From Fibrella rubiginis (lineage in GTDB: Bacteria; Bacteroidota; Bacteroidia; Cytophagales; Spirosomataceae), in assembly GCF_017353185.1 (NCBI RefSeq), contig NZ_JAFMYV010000007.1:271248-335247 (forward strand): a stretch of 64,000 nt of DNA. The letters are read 5' to 3'. Each line of letters begins with the position of its first letter. Position 1 is the stretch's first letter. The position numbers and the translations under genes were made by a program. The notes beneath the pieces were generated by a model. The model worked only from the letters and a program-made list of their open reading frames with translations, was not told the DNA's origin and searched no databases. Shown here one piece after another: positions 1 through 7,850 of the stretch.

Positions 1-97
1 CCCGAAACGCCGCAAATCAAGGCTGTTTTCATGGGTTGTTGGTCTTTGCACTGTAAAGGTAATGGCTTGCAAGGACCTTGCCACGCCTGCATAGGGG

Positions 98-128
98 TTG
101 GAGTTTCGGGCGGGGTGCCGTAATTTTG
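98..128 (+). promoter_or_regulatory. Bacteroidota-type promoter for a small transcript
   Basis: A TTG at 98-100 is followed by a 20-nt spacer and TAATTTTG at 121-128, an exact match to the TAnnTTTG -7 box of Bacteroidota with a normally spaced -33 TTG. Transcription would start near 134. No start codon with a credible reading frame follows before the terminator at 228-257, so the transcript is probably non-coding. Confidence 0.6.
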
Positions 129-133
129 CGTCA

Positions 134-257
134 TGCTTCGTCGCTCAGCCAGCCATCGTGTCCACGTAACCTTCGTTGCCTAACGCAGAACGATGGAGTT
201 GGCTTTGTGATTGCACCACATTATCTAGCCCGGTTCTGATCAGAGCCGGGTTTTTTT
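134..257 (+). ncRNA. candidate structured small RNA, about 125 nt
   Basis: The segment is bounded by a good promoter (98-128) and a rho-independent terminator (228-257) and has no credible reading frame. It folds on inspection: 147-151 pairs with 200-204 and 153-159 with 190-196, giving 5 + 7 bp separated by a small internal loop, and a further short hairpin (CGTT/AACG) sits in the apical part around 173-184. I do not recognise the family. A 6S-like RNA is possible from its size and extended-hairpin shape, but no diagnostic bubble can be proven by eye. It could also be a leader or trans-acting RNA. Confidence 0.45.
228..257 (+). terminator. rho-independent terminator of the small RNA
   Basis: A near-perfect palindrome, CCCGGTTCTGATCAGAGCCGGG at its core, is followed by seven T (251-257). 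It ends the candidate small RNA and separates it from the hisH leader. Confidence 0.75.
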
Positions 258-261
258 ATTG

Positions 262-337
262 TCTAACGGAGTGGGGCGCACAGCCCGATTTGCTCCGTTT
301 TTTACACTGAGACGAACGGAGCAACGCTCCGTTAGAT
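262..337. repeat. nested inverted repeats in the hisH leader
   Basis: TCTAACGGAG at 262-271 is the exact reverse complement of 328-337. Inside it, TTGCTCCGTT at 290-299 pairs with AACGGAGCAA at 315-324. The outer right arm ends 2 nt before the hisH start codon at 340, so the structure could affect hisH translation. Confidence 0.55.
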
Positions 338-339
338 AT

Positions 340-924
340 ATGAACACAGTCATTATAAAATATAACGCGGGCAATGTGCAGTCGGTGATGTATGCGCTGG
401 AGCGAATTGGAGCCAGCTATACCCTCACCGACGATGAAGCCGCTATCCGTGCAGCTGATAAAGTTATCTTTCCCGGTGTGGGAGAGGCCAGTACTGCAAT
501 GGCTTATCTGCGCGAACGGGGCCTGGATAAACTCATTCCCAGTTTGAAACAGCCTGTTTTGGGTACCTGCGTAGGCATGCAACTCATGTGTCGGTATTCG
601 GAAGAAAACGATACCGCCTGCATGGGTATCTTCGATATCGACGTGCGGCGGTTTCCGGCTTCGGCAGGGAAAGTGCCCCACACGGGCTGGAACAGCCTGC
701 ACAGCCTGCGCGGTCCACTGGCTGAAGGCATTCCGCCCGAAGCTTACATGTACTTTGTACACAGCTATGCCGCCGACGTGTGCCCCGACACCACCGCCAT
801 CTGCGACTACGGGCGTCCGTTCAGCGCGATGCTCCAAAAAGACAACTTCTACGCCGCCCAGTTCCACGCCGAAATCAGCGGCAATGTGGGGCAGCGGATA
901 CTGGAGAATTTCCTGACATTGTAG
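340..924 (+). CDS. hisH: imidazole glycerol phosphate synthase, glutamine amidotransferase subunit
   Basis: HisH hydrolyses glutamine and passes ammonia to HisF in the fifth step of histidine synthesis. The 194-residue product has the class I amidotransferase layout: the nucleophile Cys77 in GTCVGMQ and a His176-x-Glu178 pair near the C-terminus. The oxyanion segment PGVGEA is at 45-50. An open frame extends upstream to 259, but that part reads through an inverted repeat, so the ATG at 340 is preferred because it begins with the family's N-terminus. The partner hisF lies downstream in the same operon. hisG, D, C and B would be expected upstream but are outside the window or elsewhere. Confidence 0.95.
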   Translation: MNTVIIKYNAGNVQSVMYALERIGASYTLTDDEAAIRAADKVIFPGVGEASTAMAYLRERGLDKLIPSLKQPVLGTCVGMQLMCRYSEENDTACMGIFDIDVRRFPASAGKVPHTGWNSLHSLRGPLAEGIPPEAYMYFVHSYAADVCPDTTAICDYGRPFSAMLQKDNFYAAQFHAEISGNVGQRILENFLTL

Positions 925-951
925 AGACGAGAAGCAAGAAGCAAGAAACAA
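924..951 (+). repeat. heptanucleotide array after hisH
   Basis: Four consecutive 7-bp words (GAGACGA, GAAGCAA, GAAGCAA, GAAACAA) start on the last base of the hisH stop codon. A similar array in the opposite orientation lies at 1411-1443, so the two bracket the four-helix-bundle gene. Confidence 0.6.
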
Positions 952-992
952 GATGTACTGTAGCTTGCAACGTACTTAACCGTTTCTAAACA

Positions 993-1445
993 ATGCAACA
1001 TCACAATTTTAAAAATTTGAAAGCCTGGCAATTAAGTAGGTCTCTGGTAAAGCTAGTCTATGAATTGACAGCTACGTTCCTACCCGATGAGCGTTATGGA
1101 ATCTGTTCGCAAATGCGTCGGGCTGCTATATCCATACCATCTAACATTGCTGAAGGATCAGGCCGGACAGACAAAGATTTTCATCGGTTTCTATCGATGA
1201 GTTTATCATCTGCTTACGAATTAGAAACCCAATTAATCTTGTGTGCTGACCTTAATCTACTATCCTCAACTGACTTGGAAATCCTGTCTTTACAAATTCA
1301 GGAAGTGCAACGGGTTGTCTACGGCTTCCAACGAAAGTTATCGGCAACTTTTCTGGGCTCCTTCTTTCTTCCCATCCCACTTCTGAAAAGTCTGTTAAGA
1401 CGTAGCCTGGTCTTGTCTCTGGCCTCTCACATCTTGCCTCTCTAA
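993..1445 (+). CDS. four-helix-bundle protein (S23 / TIGR02436-like)
   Basis: The first 115 or so residues match the small four-helix-bundle proteins first seen in 23S rRNA intervening sequences. Signatures are FKNLKAWQ near the N-terminus, RRAAISIPSNIAEGSGR at about 42-58 and FLSMSLSSAYELETQL at about 66-81. The biochemical role is unknown; relatives are often near mobile or variable DNA, and Avd of diversity-generating retroelements has the same fold. Family members usually stop near residue 120. Here the last 30 or so codons are encoded by the opposed heptad array at 1411-1443, and the TAA overlaps the hisA ATG by one base. Base composition is more AT-rich than in the flanking his genes, which suggests a later insertion into the operon. 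Confidence 0.85.
   Translation: MQHHNFKNLKAWQLSRSLVKLVYELTATFLPDERYGICSQMRRAAISIPSNIAEGSGRTDKDFHRFLSMSLSSAYELETQLILCADLNLLSSTDLEILSLQIQEVQRVVYGFQRKLSATFLGSFFLPIPLLKSLLRRSLVLSLASHILPL
1411..1443 (-). repeat. heptanucleotide array, opposed to the one at 924-951
   Basis: TCT occurs at 1411, 1418, 1425, 1432 and 1439, a strict 7-bp period. Read on the minus strand the words resemble those at 924-951 (GCAAGAT, GACAAGA), at roughly 80 percent identity over the best 16 bases. It overlaps the 3' end of the four-helix-bundle gene and runs to the hisA start codon. Confidence 0.5.
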
Positions 1446-2167
1446 TGCACATCATCCCCGCTATTGACCTTATCGACGGGAAGGCCGTTCGGCTGACCCA
1501 GGGCGATTATGCCCAGAAAAAAGAATACAACGCCCGTCCGCTGGAGGTGGCGCAGCAGTTTGAAGACGCCGGGCTGACGCGCCTGCACCTCGTTGACCTC
1601 GACGGGGCTAAGGAAAAACGCGTGATCAATTATAAAGTGCTCGAGCTGATTACGTCCAGAACGAACCTCCATGTCGATTTCGGGGGAGGTGTACAGTCAG
1701 ACGATGACCTGCGGATTGTGTTTGAATGCGGGGCTAAACAAGTAACGGGCGGGAGCATTGCCGTGAAACAACCCGACGTGTTCGAGCGGTGGCTTAGCCG
1801 CTACGGGGCCGGGGCCATAATTCTGGGTGCCGACGCCAAGAACGAAAAAGTGGCCGTGAGCGGTTGGGAAGAAGATACACACATCTGGGTCTACGATTTT
1901 GTGGACAACTGGTTGGAAAAGGGCATAACCTATGCCATCAGCACCGACGTGGCCAAAGATGGGTTGCTGCAAGGCCCTTCGTTCGATCTGTATCGCAACC
2001 TGCAAGACCGTTCGCCCAACCTGAACATCATCGCCAGTGGGGGGGTGAGCAACATGGGCGACCTGGAAACACTGGCCGATATGGGCCTGTTCGGAGCCAT
2101 TGTGGGCAAGGCGATCTACGAAGGCCGCGTGACATTAAAAGAGTTAGAGCAGTTTAATCAGCAATGA
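1445..2167 (+). CDS. hisA: phosphoribosylformimino-AICAR-phosphate isomerase
   Basis: HisA isomerises ProFAR to PRFAR, the HisF substrate. The 240-residue (beta/alpha)8 protein has both catalytic aspartates, Asp8 in IPAIDLIDGK and Asp130 in LGADAKN. It also has the phosphate-binding segments DFGGGVQS and IASGGVSN. The ATG overlaps the upstream stop codon (TAATG), and the 3' end overlaps the GNAT start by 4 bp (ATGA), so translation is probably coupled through this part of the his operon. Confidence 0.95.
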   Translation: MHIIPAIDLIDGKAVRLTQGDYAQKKEYNARPLEVAQQFEDAGLTRLHLVDLDGAKEKRVINYKVLELITSRTNLHVDFGGGVQSDDDLRIVFECGAKQVTGGSIAVKQPDVFERWLSRYGAGAIILGADAKNEKVAVSGWEEDTHIWVYDFVDNWLEKGITYAISTDVAKDGLLQGPSFDLYRNLQDRSPNLNIIASGGVSNMGDLETLADMGLFGAIVGKAIYEGRVTLKELEQFNQQ

Positions 2168-2592
2168 ACAGCATCGAGATAAGTACTGACAAGGCCCGGC
2201 TTGCTGTACCGATGATTCACCAGTTTCTGAGCACGGAAGCGTATTGGTGCCTGAATATTCCGCTGGAAACGGTGCAACGGTCTATTGACAACTCGCTGTG
2301 TTTTGGCGTTTACCTGGAAAACAGACAAATAGGTTTTGCACGGGTGGTAACCGATTATGCTACGTTTGGCTACCTCGCCGACGTGTTTGTCTTGCCCGAA
2401 CACCGGGGTAAAGGGTTTTCCAAACAGCTGATGGCCGCTGTCATGGCGCATCCCGCCTTGCAGGGGTTGCGCCGCCTGATGCTGGTGACGCAGGATGCAC
2501 ACGGCCTGTATGAGCCGTTTGGTTTTCGGCCCATCGAAAATCCGGAGAACACGATGTTCATTAAATTCTTCACCGCTTACGAGCCATGCTGA
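2164..2592 (+). CDS. GNAT-family N-acetyltransferase inside the his operon
   Basis: A 142-residue single-domain acetyltransferase. The acetyl-CoA loop is visible as [14 protein letters not shown] (about residues 78-91), following a [20 protein letters not shown] strand pair. The substrate is unknown. It is wedged between hisA (4-bp overlap) and hisF (7-bp overlap), so it must be co-translated with the pathway. That may mean a linked role or simply a stable insertion. It is not a known histidine enzyme. Confidence 0.85.
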   Translation: MNSIEISTDKARLAVPMIHQFLSTEAYWCLNIPLETVQRSIDNSLCFGVYLENRQIGFARVVTDYATFGYLADVFVLPEHRGKGFSKQLMAAVMAHPALQGLRRLMLVTQDAHGLYEPFGFRPIENPENTMFIKFFTAYEPC

Positions 2593-3347
2593 CGAAACGA
2601 ATTATTCCCTGCCTCGATATTAAGGACGGGCGCACGGTGAAGGGCACCAACTTCGTGAACCTGCGCGACGCCGGTGACCCCGTTGAGCTGGGGGCCATCT
2701 ACGCCGCCGAAGGGGCTGATGAACTGGTTTTCCTGGACATTACCGCTACCGTCGATGAGCGCAAAACGCTGCTTGATCTGGTGCGGCGAGTGGCCCACGC
2801 GGTCAACATTCCGTTTACGGTGGGGGGCGGCATCTCGTCTGTGGCTGACGTGTCGGCCCTGCTCAACGCGGGTGCCGATAAGGTCTCCATTAATTCGTCG
2901 GCGGTACGCAACCCAGCTCTGATCAATGAGTTAGCCCTCGAATTTGGATCACAGTGCATCATCGTGGCCATCGACACGCGGTATAGTAACGGTGAACACA
3001 TCGTACACACGCATGGCGGGCGGAAACCAACTGAGTTGCGGACGCTGGCCTGGGCAAAGGAGGTGGAAGAACGGGGAGCGGGCGAAATTCTGCTGACCTC
3101 GATGGATACCGACGGCACTAAGGCAGGCTTTGCGCTGGAACTGACGGCGGCGGTGTCAGGCGCAGCCAACATTCCCGTGATTGCCTCTGGCGGGGCGGGT
3201 ACGATGGCCCACTTTACGGACGTATTTACCACCGGAAAAGCTGACGCCGGACTGGCCGCCAGCATTTTTCACTTCAAGGAAATCGGCATTCCCGATCTAA
3301 AACAGTACCTCGCCGGAAAGGGTATTCCGATGCGGTTGACCATTTAA
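2586..3347 (+). CDS. hisF: imidazole glycerol phosphate synthase, cyclase subunit
   Basis: HisF combines PRFAR with ammonia from HisH to give imidazole glycerol phosphate and AICAR. The 253-residue barrel keeps Asp11 ([10 protein letters not shown]) and Asp130 (IIVAIDTR), the two catalytic acids of the family. It also has phosphate loops FTVGGGISS and IASGGAGTM. It overlaps the GNAT gene by 7 bp and is followed by a 59-bp spacer with a hairpin before hisIE. Confidence 0.95.
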   Translation: MLTKRIIPCLDIKDGRTVKGTNFVNLRDAGDPVELGAIYAAEGADELVFLDITATVDERKTLLDLVRRVAHAVNIPFTVGGGISSVADVSALLNAGADKVSINSSAVRNPALINELALEFGSQCIIVAIDTRYSNGEHIVHTHGGRKPTELRTLAWAKEVEERGAGEILLTSMDTDGTKAGFALELTAAVSGAANIPVIASGGAGTMAHFTDVFTTGKADAGLAASIFHFKEIGIPDLKQYLAGKGIPMRLTI

Positions 3348-3353
3348 AAAACT

Positions 3354-3397
3354 GGGCCACAGCGTAACTCCTCTGCCTCTGTGTAACGCTGTGGCCC
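3354..3397. repeat. hairpin between hisF and hisIE
   Basis: GGGCCACAGCGT at 3354-3365 pairs perfectly with 3386-3397 around a 20-nt loop. There is no T-run after it, so it is more likely an RNA-processing or stabilising hairpin than a terminator. It lies 10 nt before the hisIE start codon. Confidence 0.55.
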
Positions 3398-3406
3398 CAA
3401 ACACAT

Positions 3407-4021
3407 ATGACAATCGACTTTACAAAATCGCCGGATGGGCTGGTGCCTGCTGTGGTGCAGGACGACCAAACCGGTAAGGTGCTGATGCTGGGTTACATGA
3501 ACGCCGAAGCCTACGAAAAAACGCAGGCTGAAGGCATCGTAACCTTTTTCAGCCGCAGCAAACAGCGCCTCTGGACCAAAGGCGAAACGTCGTCTAACTT
3601 CTTGCATGTGAGGGAGTTGCTGGTCGACTGCGATGGCGACACGCTGCTCATTAAAGCTACTCCCGATGGCCCAACCTGCCATACCGGGGCCGACACCTGT
3701 TTTGCCGAAGTGAATAGAGGACGGGCCAATCCAGGCCGGGGGCAGTTTCTGAACTACCTGCAGGGCATTATCCATGACCGGAAGGTGAACCCATCAGACC
3801 AATCCTACACGGCATCGCTGTTTAAAAAAGGGGTGAACAAGATTGCGCAGAAAGTGGGCGAAGAGGCCGTGGAACTGGTAATCGAGGCCAAAGACAACAA
3901 CGATGACCTGTTTCGGGGAGAAGCCGCCGACCTGCTGTTTCACTACCTGGTGCTGCTGGAAGAAAAAAACATCGACCTCGACGAGATCATTGACGTCCTG
4001 CAACAGCGACACGCCAAATAG
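3407..4021 (+). CDS. hisIE: bifunctional phosphoribosyl-AMP cyclohydrolase / phosphoribosyl-ATP pyrophosphatase
   Basis: Catalyses histidine synthesis steps two and three. The N-terminal HisI domain (about 1-110) has the metal motif DCDGD at 74-78 and the zinc cysteines C91 (PTCHTG) and C98 (DTCF). The C-terminal HisE domain (about 118-204) is an alpha-helical NTP pyrophosphatase with KVGEEAVELVIEAK and RGEAADLLFHYLVLL, the acidic magnesium-binding helices. The 204-residue length is normal for the fusion. It is the last gene of the his cluster in this window. Confidence 0.95.
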   Translation: MTIDFTKSPDGLVPAVVQDDQTGKVLMLGYMNAEAYEKTQAEGIVTFFSRSKQRLWTKGETSSNFLHVRELLVDCDGDTLLIKATPDGPTCHTGADTCFAEVNRGRANPGRGQFLNYLQGIIHDRKVNPSDQSYTASLFKKGVNKIAQKVGEEAVELVIEAKDNNDDLFRGEAADLLFHYLVLLEEKNIDLDEIIDVLQQRHAK

Positions 4022-4113
4022 CGCCCGTAAACAATGGTTTACCGTTCGGCGTTTGAACGTCTGACGTTTCTGCCCCATTCACAAACCTTCAATCTGAAAC
4101 GTCAACTACCATT

Positions 4114-4449
4114 ATGGGTCTTATTATTCGCGTTCTCATCAGTGCCGTGGCAGTATACATTGCCAGCCGGTTTGTGCCGGGTGTTCGGGTTGCCAACTTC
4201 GAAACGGCACTCATTGTAGCCATTGTGTTGGGTTTGCTCAATGCCTTCGTGAAACCCATTCTCACGATTCTGACCATCCCCATCACGGTCCTGACGCTGG
4301 GGCTTTTCCTGATTGTGCTTAACGTATTAATGGTATATCTGACAGCCTCGCTGGTCAGTGGGTTTCGGGTGGATGGGTTTATTGCCGCCTTGCTGTTCAG
4401 TATCGTGGTCTCGGTTGTAACCTGGCTCATCGACGCCATCGTTAATTAA
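4114..4449 (+). CDS. phage holin family 4-type membrane protein
   Basis: The 111-residue protein is almost entirely hydrophobic, with four predicted membrane segments and the FVPGVRVANFETALIVAIVL and LGLLNAFVKPIL signatures of the Phage_holin_4_2 family (PF04020). Despite the family name, such proteins are common chromosomal inner-membrane proteins with no proven lytic role, and no phage genes are nearby. It sits 11 bp upstream of the VIT-family gene and is probably co-transcribed with it. Confidence 0.8.
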   Translation: MGLIIRVLISAVAVYIASRFVPGVRVANFETALIVAIVLGLLNAFVKPILTILTIPITVLTLGLFLIVLNVLMVYLTASLVSGFRVDGFIAALLFSIVVSVVTWLIDAIVN

Positions 4450-4460
4450 TAAAACCAACA

Positions 4461-5168
4461 TTGGCAGCAGACATTGGGTATATCCATCACGAAGCTCACC
4501 TGCGGAGTTCTGACGTAATTTCTGACATCGTCATTGGCATGTCTGATGGGCTTACGGTGCCTTTTGCGCTGGCAGCAGGGCTGAGTGGAGCCGTGGCCAG
4601 TTCGTCGCTGGTAGTCACGGCGGGCATTGCCGAAATCGTAGCGGGGTCCATTGCTATGGGCCTGGGCGGCTATCTGGCGGGCCGCACCGAAGCCGACCAT
4701 TACTCGTCGGAACGGCGAAGGGAGGTGGCCGAAGTGGAATCGGTACCCGAAAAGGAAAAGGAAGAAGTACGTGAAGTATTCGCCGAAATGGGTCTCAGCC
4801 CCGCTCTGCAAATCACCATCGCCGACGAACTTGCCAAAGACAAAGTGAAGTGGGTCGACTTTATGATGAAGTACGAACTTGGCCTCGACGAACCCGACCC
4901 CAACCGAGCCACCAAAAGTGCCTTTACCATCGGGCTGTCGTATGTGGTGGGTGGCCTGATTCCGTTGACTCCCTACTTTCTGATCAAAAGCCCACACGAG
5001 GCCCTGCTCTATTCGGCGGGCATTACGCTGCTTTGCTTGTTCATTTTCGGCTATTTCAAAAGCAAAGTTACCGGCCAACCCCCGGTAAGTGGGGCACTGA
5101 AGGTCATGCTCATCGGCGCCCTTGCCGCCGCTGCCGCCTTTGGCATTGCGCGTTTGGTAGGTGGGTGA
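4461..5168 (+). CDS. VIT1/CCC1-family transporter
   Basis: A 235-residue membrane protein of the vacuolar iron transporter family, which moves Fe2+ or Mn2+ in characterised members. The first helix carries SDVISDIVIGMSDGLTVPFA, followed by GSIAMGLGGYLAGR. A charged cytoplasmic domain (about 75-135) holds the metal-binding EK-rich helices, and three C-terminal membrane segments follow. The only start codon that keeps the conserved N-terminus is TTG at 4461, because a stop lies at 4443-4445 in the same frame and no ATG precedes the first helix. Bacterial substrate is not settled. Confidence 0.85.
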   Translation: MAADIGYIHHEAHLRSSDVISDIVIGMSDGLTVPFALAAGLSGAVASSSLVVTAGIAEIVAGSIAMGLGGYLAGRTEADHYSSERRREVAEVESVPEKEKEEVREVFAEMGLSPALQITIADELAKDKVKWVDFMMKYELGLDEPDPNRATKSAFTIGLSYVVGGLIPLTPYFLIKSPHEALLYSAGITLLCLFIFGYFKSKVTGQPPVSGALKVMLIGALAAAAAFGIARLVGG

Positions 5169-5175
5169 AAAGTTT

Positions 5176-5283
5176 TTTTAGACAGGGTTAGCAGGATTTT
5201 GGGCTATCTGAGTCGTTGTCACTCGGCAAGAGCCAAGCGACAACGACTCAGATAGCCCAAAATCCTGCTAACCCTGTCTAAAA
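5176..5283. repeat. 45-bp perfect inverted repeat between convergent genes
   Basis: 5176-5220 is the exact reverse complement of 5239-5283; the loop is 18 nt. The outer part has the pattern GACAGGGTTAGCAGGATTTT and the inner part holds a CGACTCAGATAGCCC word. Bases 5218-5265 recur with one mismatch at 6813-6860 on the other side of pyrC. It could serve as a bidirectional terminator for the VIT gene and pyrC, but it is far longer than a terminator needs to be. Confidence 0.9.
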
Positions 5284-5287
5284 GAAT

Positions 5288-6625
5288 CTACCGCACAAAC
5301 GCCAGCCGCTGCCCGGCCCGCTCCACCTGGAAATCACCGTTAGCGTAGACCAGTTCACCTGACACAAATGTGTGGGTAATCTTATGCCCAAAGGTTTGGC
5401 CCGTCAGGGGCGACCAACCGCATTTGTAGAGAATCGATTCGGGCGTGACATGGGTGGCCTGGTTGGGGTCAACCAGCACCAGATCAGCCCAGTAGCCTTC
5501 GCGCAGATAGCCCCGACGGTCAATCTGAAAACAATCGGCGGGCGCATGGGCCATTTTCTGCACCACTTTTTCGGGCGAAATTTTTCCCTGTCTGGCTGCT
5601 TCCAGCATCAGCAACAGCGGGTGTTGCACCAGCGGTAAGCCCGACGGTGCCTGCCAGTAGGGCTGCTGTTTTTCAGCCCAGGTGTGCGGCGCGTGGTCGG
5701 TGGCGATGATGTCGAGGCGGTCGTCAAGCAGGGCCTCCCAGAGGGCGGCGCGGTGATGCGGCGCCTTGATAGCCGGGTTGCATTTGATCTGATTACCAAG
5801 CTGTTCGTAATCATCAGCCGAAAACCAGAGGTGATGTACGCATACTTCGGCCGTGATGCGCTTTTGGCTTAGCGCTACATCATTTCGGAACAACGAAAGC
5901 TCGTCGGCGGTAGTCAGGTGCAGAATGTGTAGCCGGGTGTTGTGCTGCCTGGCAAGCTCTACCGCCATGCTCGACGACCGCAAACAGGCCAGTTCATCGC
6001 GCACGAGAGGATGAATCCAGGCAGGAGCATCTTCTCCATACTCGGTTCGGAAGCGTTCTGCATTGGCCCGCACGGTGGCCTCGTCTTCGCAGTGGGTAGC
6101 AATCAGCATAGGGCACTCCCGAAACAGCGCATCCAGCGTTTGTACGTTGTCCACCAGCATATTGCCCGTCGACGAACCCATAAATACTTTCACCCCGCAA
6201 ACTGTGGCCGGATCGGTACGCAGCACCTCGTCCAGGTTGTCATTGGAGGCGCCCATGAAGAACGAATAGTTACCAAAGGCAGTCCGTTCGGCAATGTCGT
6301 ACTTGTCCTGTAAAAGCTTTTGCGTCAAGGCGTTGGGCACAGTGTTGGGCATTTCCATAAACGTGGTCACGCCCCCCGCCACGCCCGCCCGCGACTCAGT
6401 GCCTATGGTGGCTTTATGCGTCAGGCCCGGCTCCCGAAAATGCACCTGATCGTCAATCACGCCCGGCAACAGATATTGCCCCTGGGCATCAATCACCACG
6501 TCGCCCGCCCGCGCCGAAACAGATGCGCCTATCTCGGCAATGAACCCGCCTTCAGTGCGCAGGTCGAGTTGTTGACTGGTGCCTTCGTTAATGAGTTGCG
6601 CGTTGCGGATGAGGTAATTGGGCAT
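5288..6625 (-). CDS. pyrC: dihydroorotase
   Basis: Cyclises carbamoyl aspartate to dihydroorotate in pyrimidine synthesis. The 445-residue protein is an amidohydrolase-fold enzyme of the Bacteroidota type: DDQVHFREPGLTHKATI replaces the usual HxH start with QxH, which is normal in this clade and is not a defect. Later metal and active-site motifs are HILHLTT, EVCVHHLWFS and IIATDHAPHT. An open frame continues upstream to 6862, but that stretch translates an inverted repeat. The ATG at 6625, giving MPNYLIRNAQ, fits the family. The gene is bracketed by two copies of the same palindromic repeat. Confidence 0.92.
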   Translation of the reverse strand: MPNYLIRNAQLINEGTSQQLDLRTEGGFIAEIGASVSARAGDVVIDAQGQYLLPGVIDDQVHFREPGLTHKATIGTESRAGVAGGVTTFMEMPNTVPNALTQKLLQDKYDIAERTAFGNYSFFMGASNDNLDEVLRTDPATVCGVKVFMGSSTGNMLVDNVQTLDALFRECPMLIATHCEDEATVRANAERFRTEYGEDAPAWIHPLVRDELACLRSSSMAVELARQHNTRLHILHLTTADELSLFRNDVALSQKRITAEVCVHHLWFSADDYEQLGNQIKCNPAIKAPHHRAALWEALLDDRLDIIATDHAPHTWAEKQQPYWQAPSGLPLVQHPLLLMLEAARQGKISPEKVVQKMAHAPADCFQIDRRGYLREGYWADLVLVDPNQATHVTPESILYKCGWSPLTGQTFGHKITHTFVSGELVYANGDFQVERAGQRLAFVR

Positions 6626-6685
6626 CGGAAAAGGGTTTTTTGACAGGATTATCAGGATTTCGGGATGAACAGGATTTTTGTTTGC

Positions 6686-6843
6686 AGTCGTTGTCGCTTG
6701 GCTCTTGCCGAGTGACCCATATCCAAGGGCCTCCGGCCCGTGGGTCGAACTTGATGTAGTTAGGCCAACCTGTTTCAAAGGCCAAGTACGGACCGGAGGC
6801 CCTTGGATATGGGTCACTCGGCAAGAGCCAAGCGACAACGACT
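6686..6843. repeat. 51-bp perfect inverted repeat upstream of pyrC
   Basis: 6686-6736 pairs exactly with 6793-6843 around a 56-nt loop. Weaker pairing continues outward (GGATTTCGGG around 6655 with CCCGAAATCC at 6851-6860). The outer left side carries GACAGGATTATCAGGATTT-type words. The 3' portion 6813-6860 is the second copy of the sequence at 5218-5265. It lies between hemB and pyrC, which are transcribed in the same direction. Confidence 0.9.
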
Positions 6844-6872
6844 CAGATAGCCCGAAATCCAAAAACCCTTTT

Positions 6873-7847
6873 TTACGCTAACAATTGCGCGGCTTCTTTA
6901 GCAAAATACGTCAAAATTACGTCGGCACCGGCGCGTTTGATAGACATCAATGACTCCATCATGGCGCGTTCGCCGTCGAGCCAGCCGTTTTGGGCGGCGG
7001 CTTTAATCATGGCATATTCCCCGCTGACGTTGTAAGCGGCAATGGGCAACTGACTGTTCTGACGTAACAAACTAATAATGTCCAGATAGGTTAGGGCGGG
7101 CTTAACCATCAGTATATCAGCACCTTCCTGCGTATCAAGCTCCGCCTCAATGAGGGCTTCGCGGCTGTTGGCAGGATTCATCTGGTACGTTTTCTTGTCG
7201 CCAAATTTGGGTGCCGAGGCTAGGGCATCACGGAAAGGACCGTAGAACGCAGAGGCATATTTCGCCGAATAGGAGATGATGCCCACGTGCTTGAACCCTG
7301 CATTGTCCAACGCCTTCCGCAGGTAGCCCACGCGCCCATCCATCATATCCGACGGGCCAATCAGATCAGCACCGGCTTGTGCCTGGGCTACAGCCATTCG
7401 GGCCAGAATTTCCAGCGTTTCGTCGTTCAGGATCACGCCGTTTTCCACCAGCCCGTCGTGCCCGTCTGAGCTATACGGGTCCATGGCTACGTCGGTCATG
7501 AGCAGTACATCGGGGTACTTTGTTTTGATCGCCTGAATCGTTTGCAGATACAGCCCGTCGGGGTTGTGGCTTTCGCTGGCAGTGCGGTCTTTTTTGTCGT
7601 CAGACAGGTTTGGAAACAGATCAAATGCCTTGATTCCCAGGTCAATACAGCGGCCGATTTCGTCCAGCAGCAGATCGGGTGAATGCCGAAAAATGCCCGG
7701 AATGGAGGCTACTTCGGTACGCAGGTTGCGCCCTTCAAGCACAAACAGGGGCAGAATAAAATCAGAGACATGCAGGCGCGTTTCCTGCACCATATCGCGC
7801 AACACACCCGACTGGCGGTTGCGGCGGGGACGACGGAGACTATCCAT
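6873..7847 (-). CDS. hemB: porphobilinogen synthase (delta-aminolevulinate dehydratase)
   Basis: Condenses two 5-aminolevulinates to porphobilinogen. The 324-residue barrel has both Schiff-base lysines, Lys196 in SYSAKYASAFYGPF and Lys249 in ILMVKPALTYLD. The metal loop reads DVAMDPYSSDGHDG (about 119-132), where zinc enzymes have three cysteines. This therefore looks like the magnesium/potassium-dependent type. hemE is encoded at 38641, so the heme genes are dispersed. Confidence 0.95.
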   Translation of the reverse strand: MDSLRRPRRNRQSGVLRDMVQETRLHVSDFILPLFVLEGRNLRTEVASIPGIFRHSPDLLLDEIGRCIDLGIKAFDLFPNLSDDKKDRTASESHNPDGLYLQTIQAIKTKYPDVLLMTDVAMDPYSSDGHDGLVENGVILNDETLEILARMAVAQAQAGADLIGPSDMMDGRVGYLRKALDNAGFKHVGIISYSAKYASAFYGPFRDALASAPKFGDKKTYQMNPANSREALIEAELDTQEGADILMVKPALTYLDIISLLRQNSQLPIAAYNVSGEYAMIKAAAQNGWLDGERAMMESLMSIKRAGADVILTYFAKEAAQLLA

Positions 7848-7850
7848 TGA

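Noticed and set aside
4114..4449. Reading the holin-family gene as evidence of a prophage
   Set aside because: No other phage genes are nearby; chromosomal members of this family are common.
6390..6460. Gln in place of the first His of the dihydroorotase HxH motif as a sign of inactivation
   Set aside because: The DDQVHFREPG form is, as I recall, normal in Bacteroidota dihydroorotases, and the other metal motifs are intact.
6626..6862. Upstream extension of pyrC by 79 codons
   Set aside because: The extension translates a 51-bp inverted repeat and precedes the family N-terminus MPNYLIRNAQ; dihydroorotases of this clade are about 445 residues.
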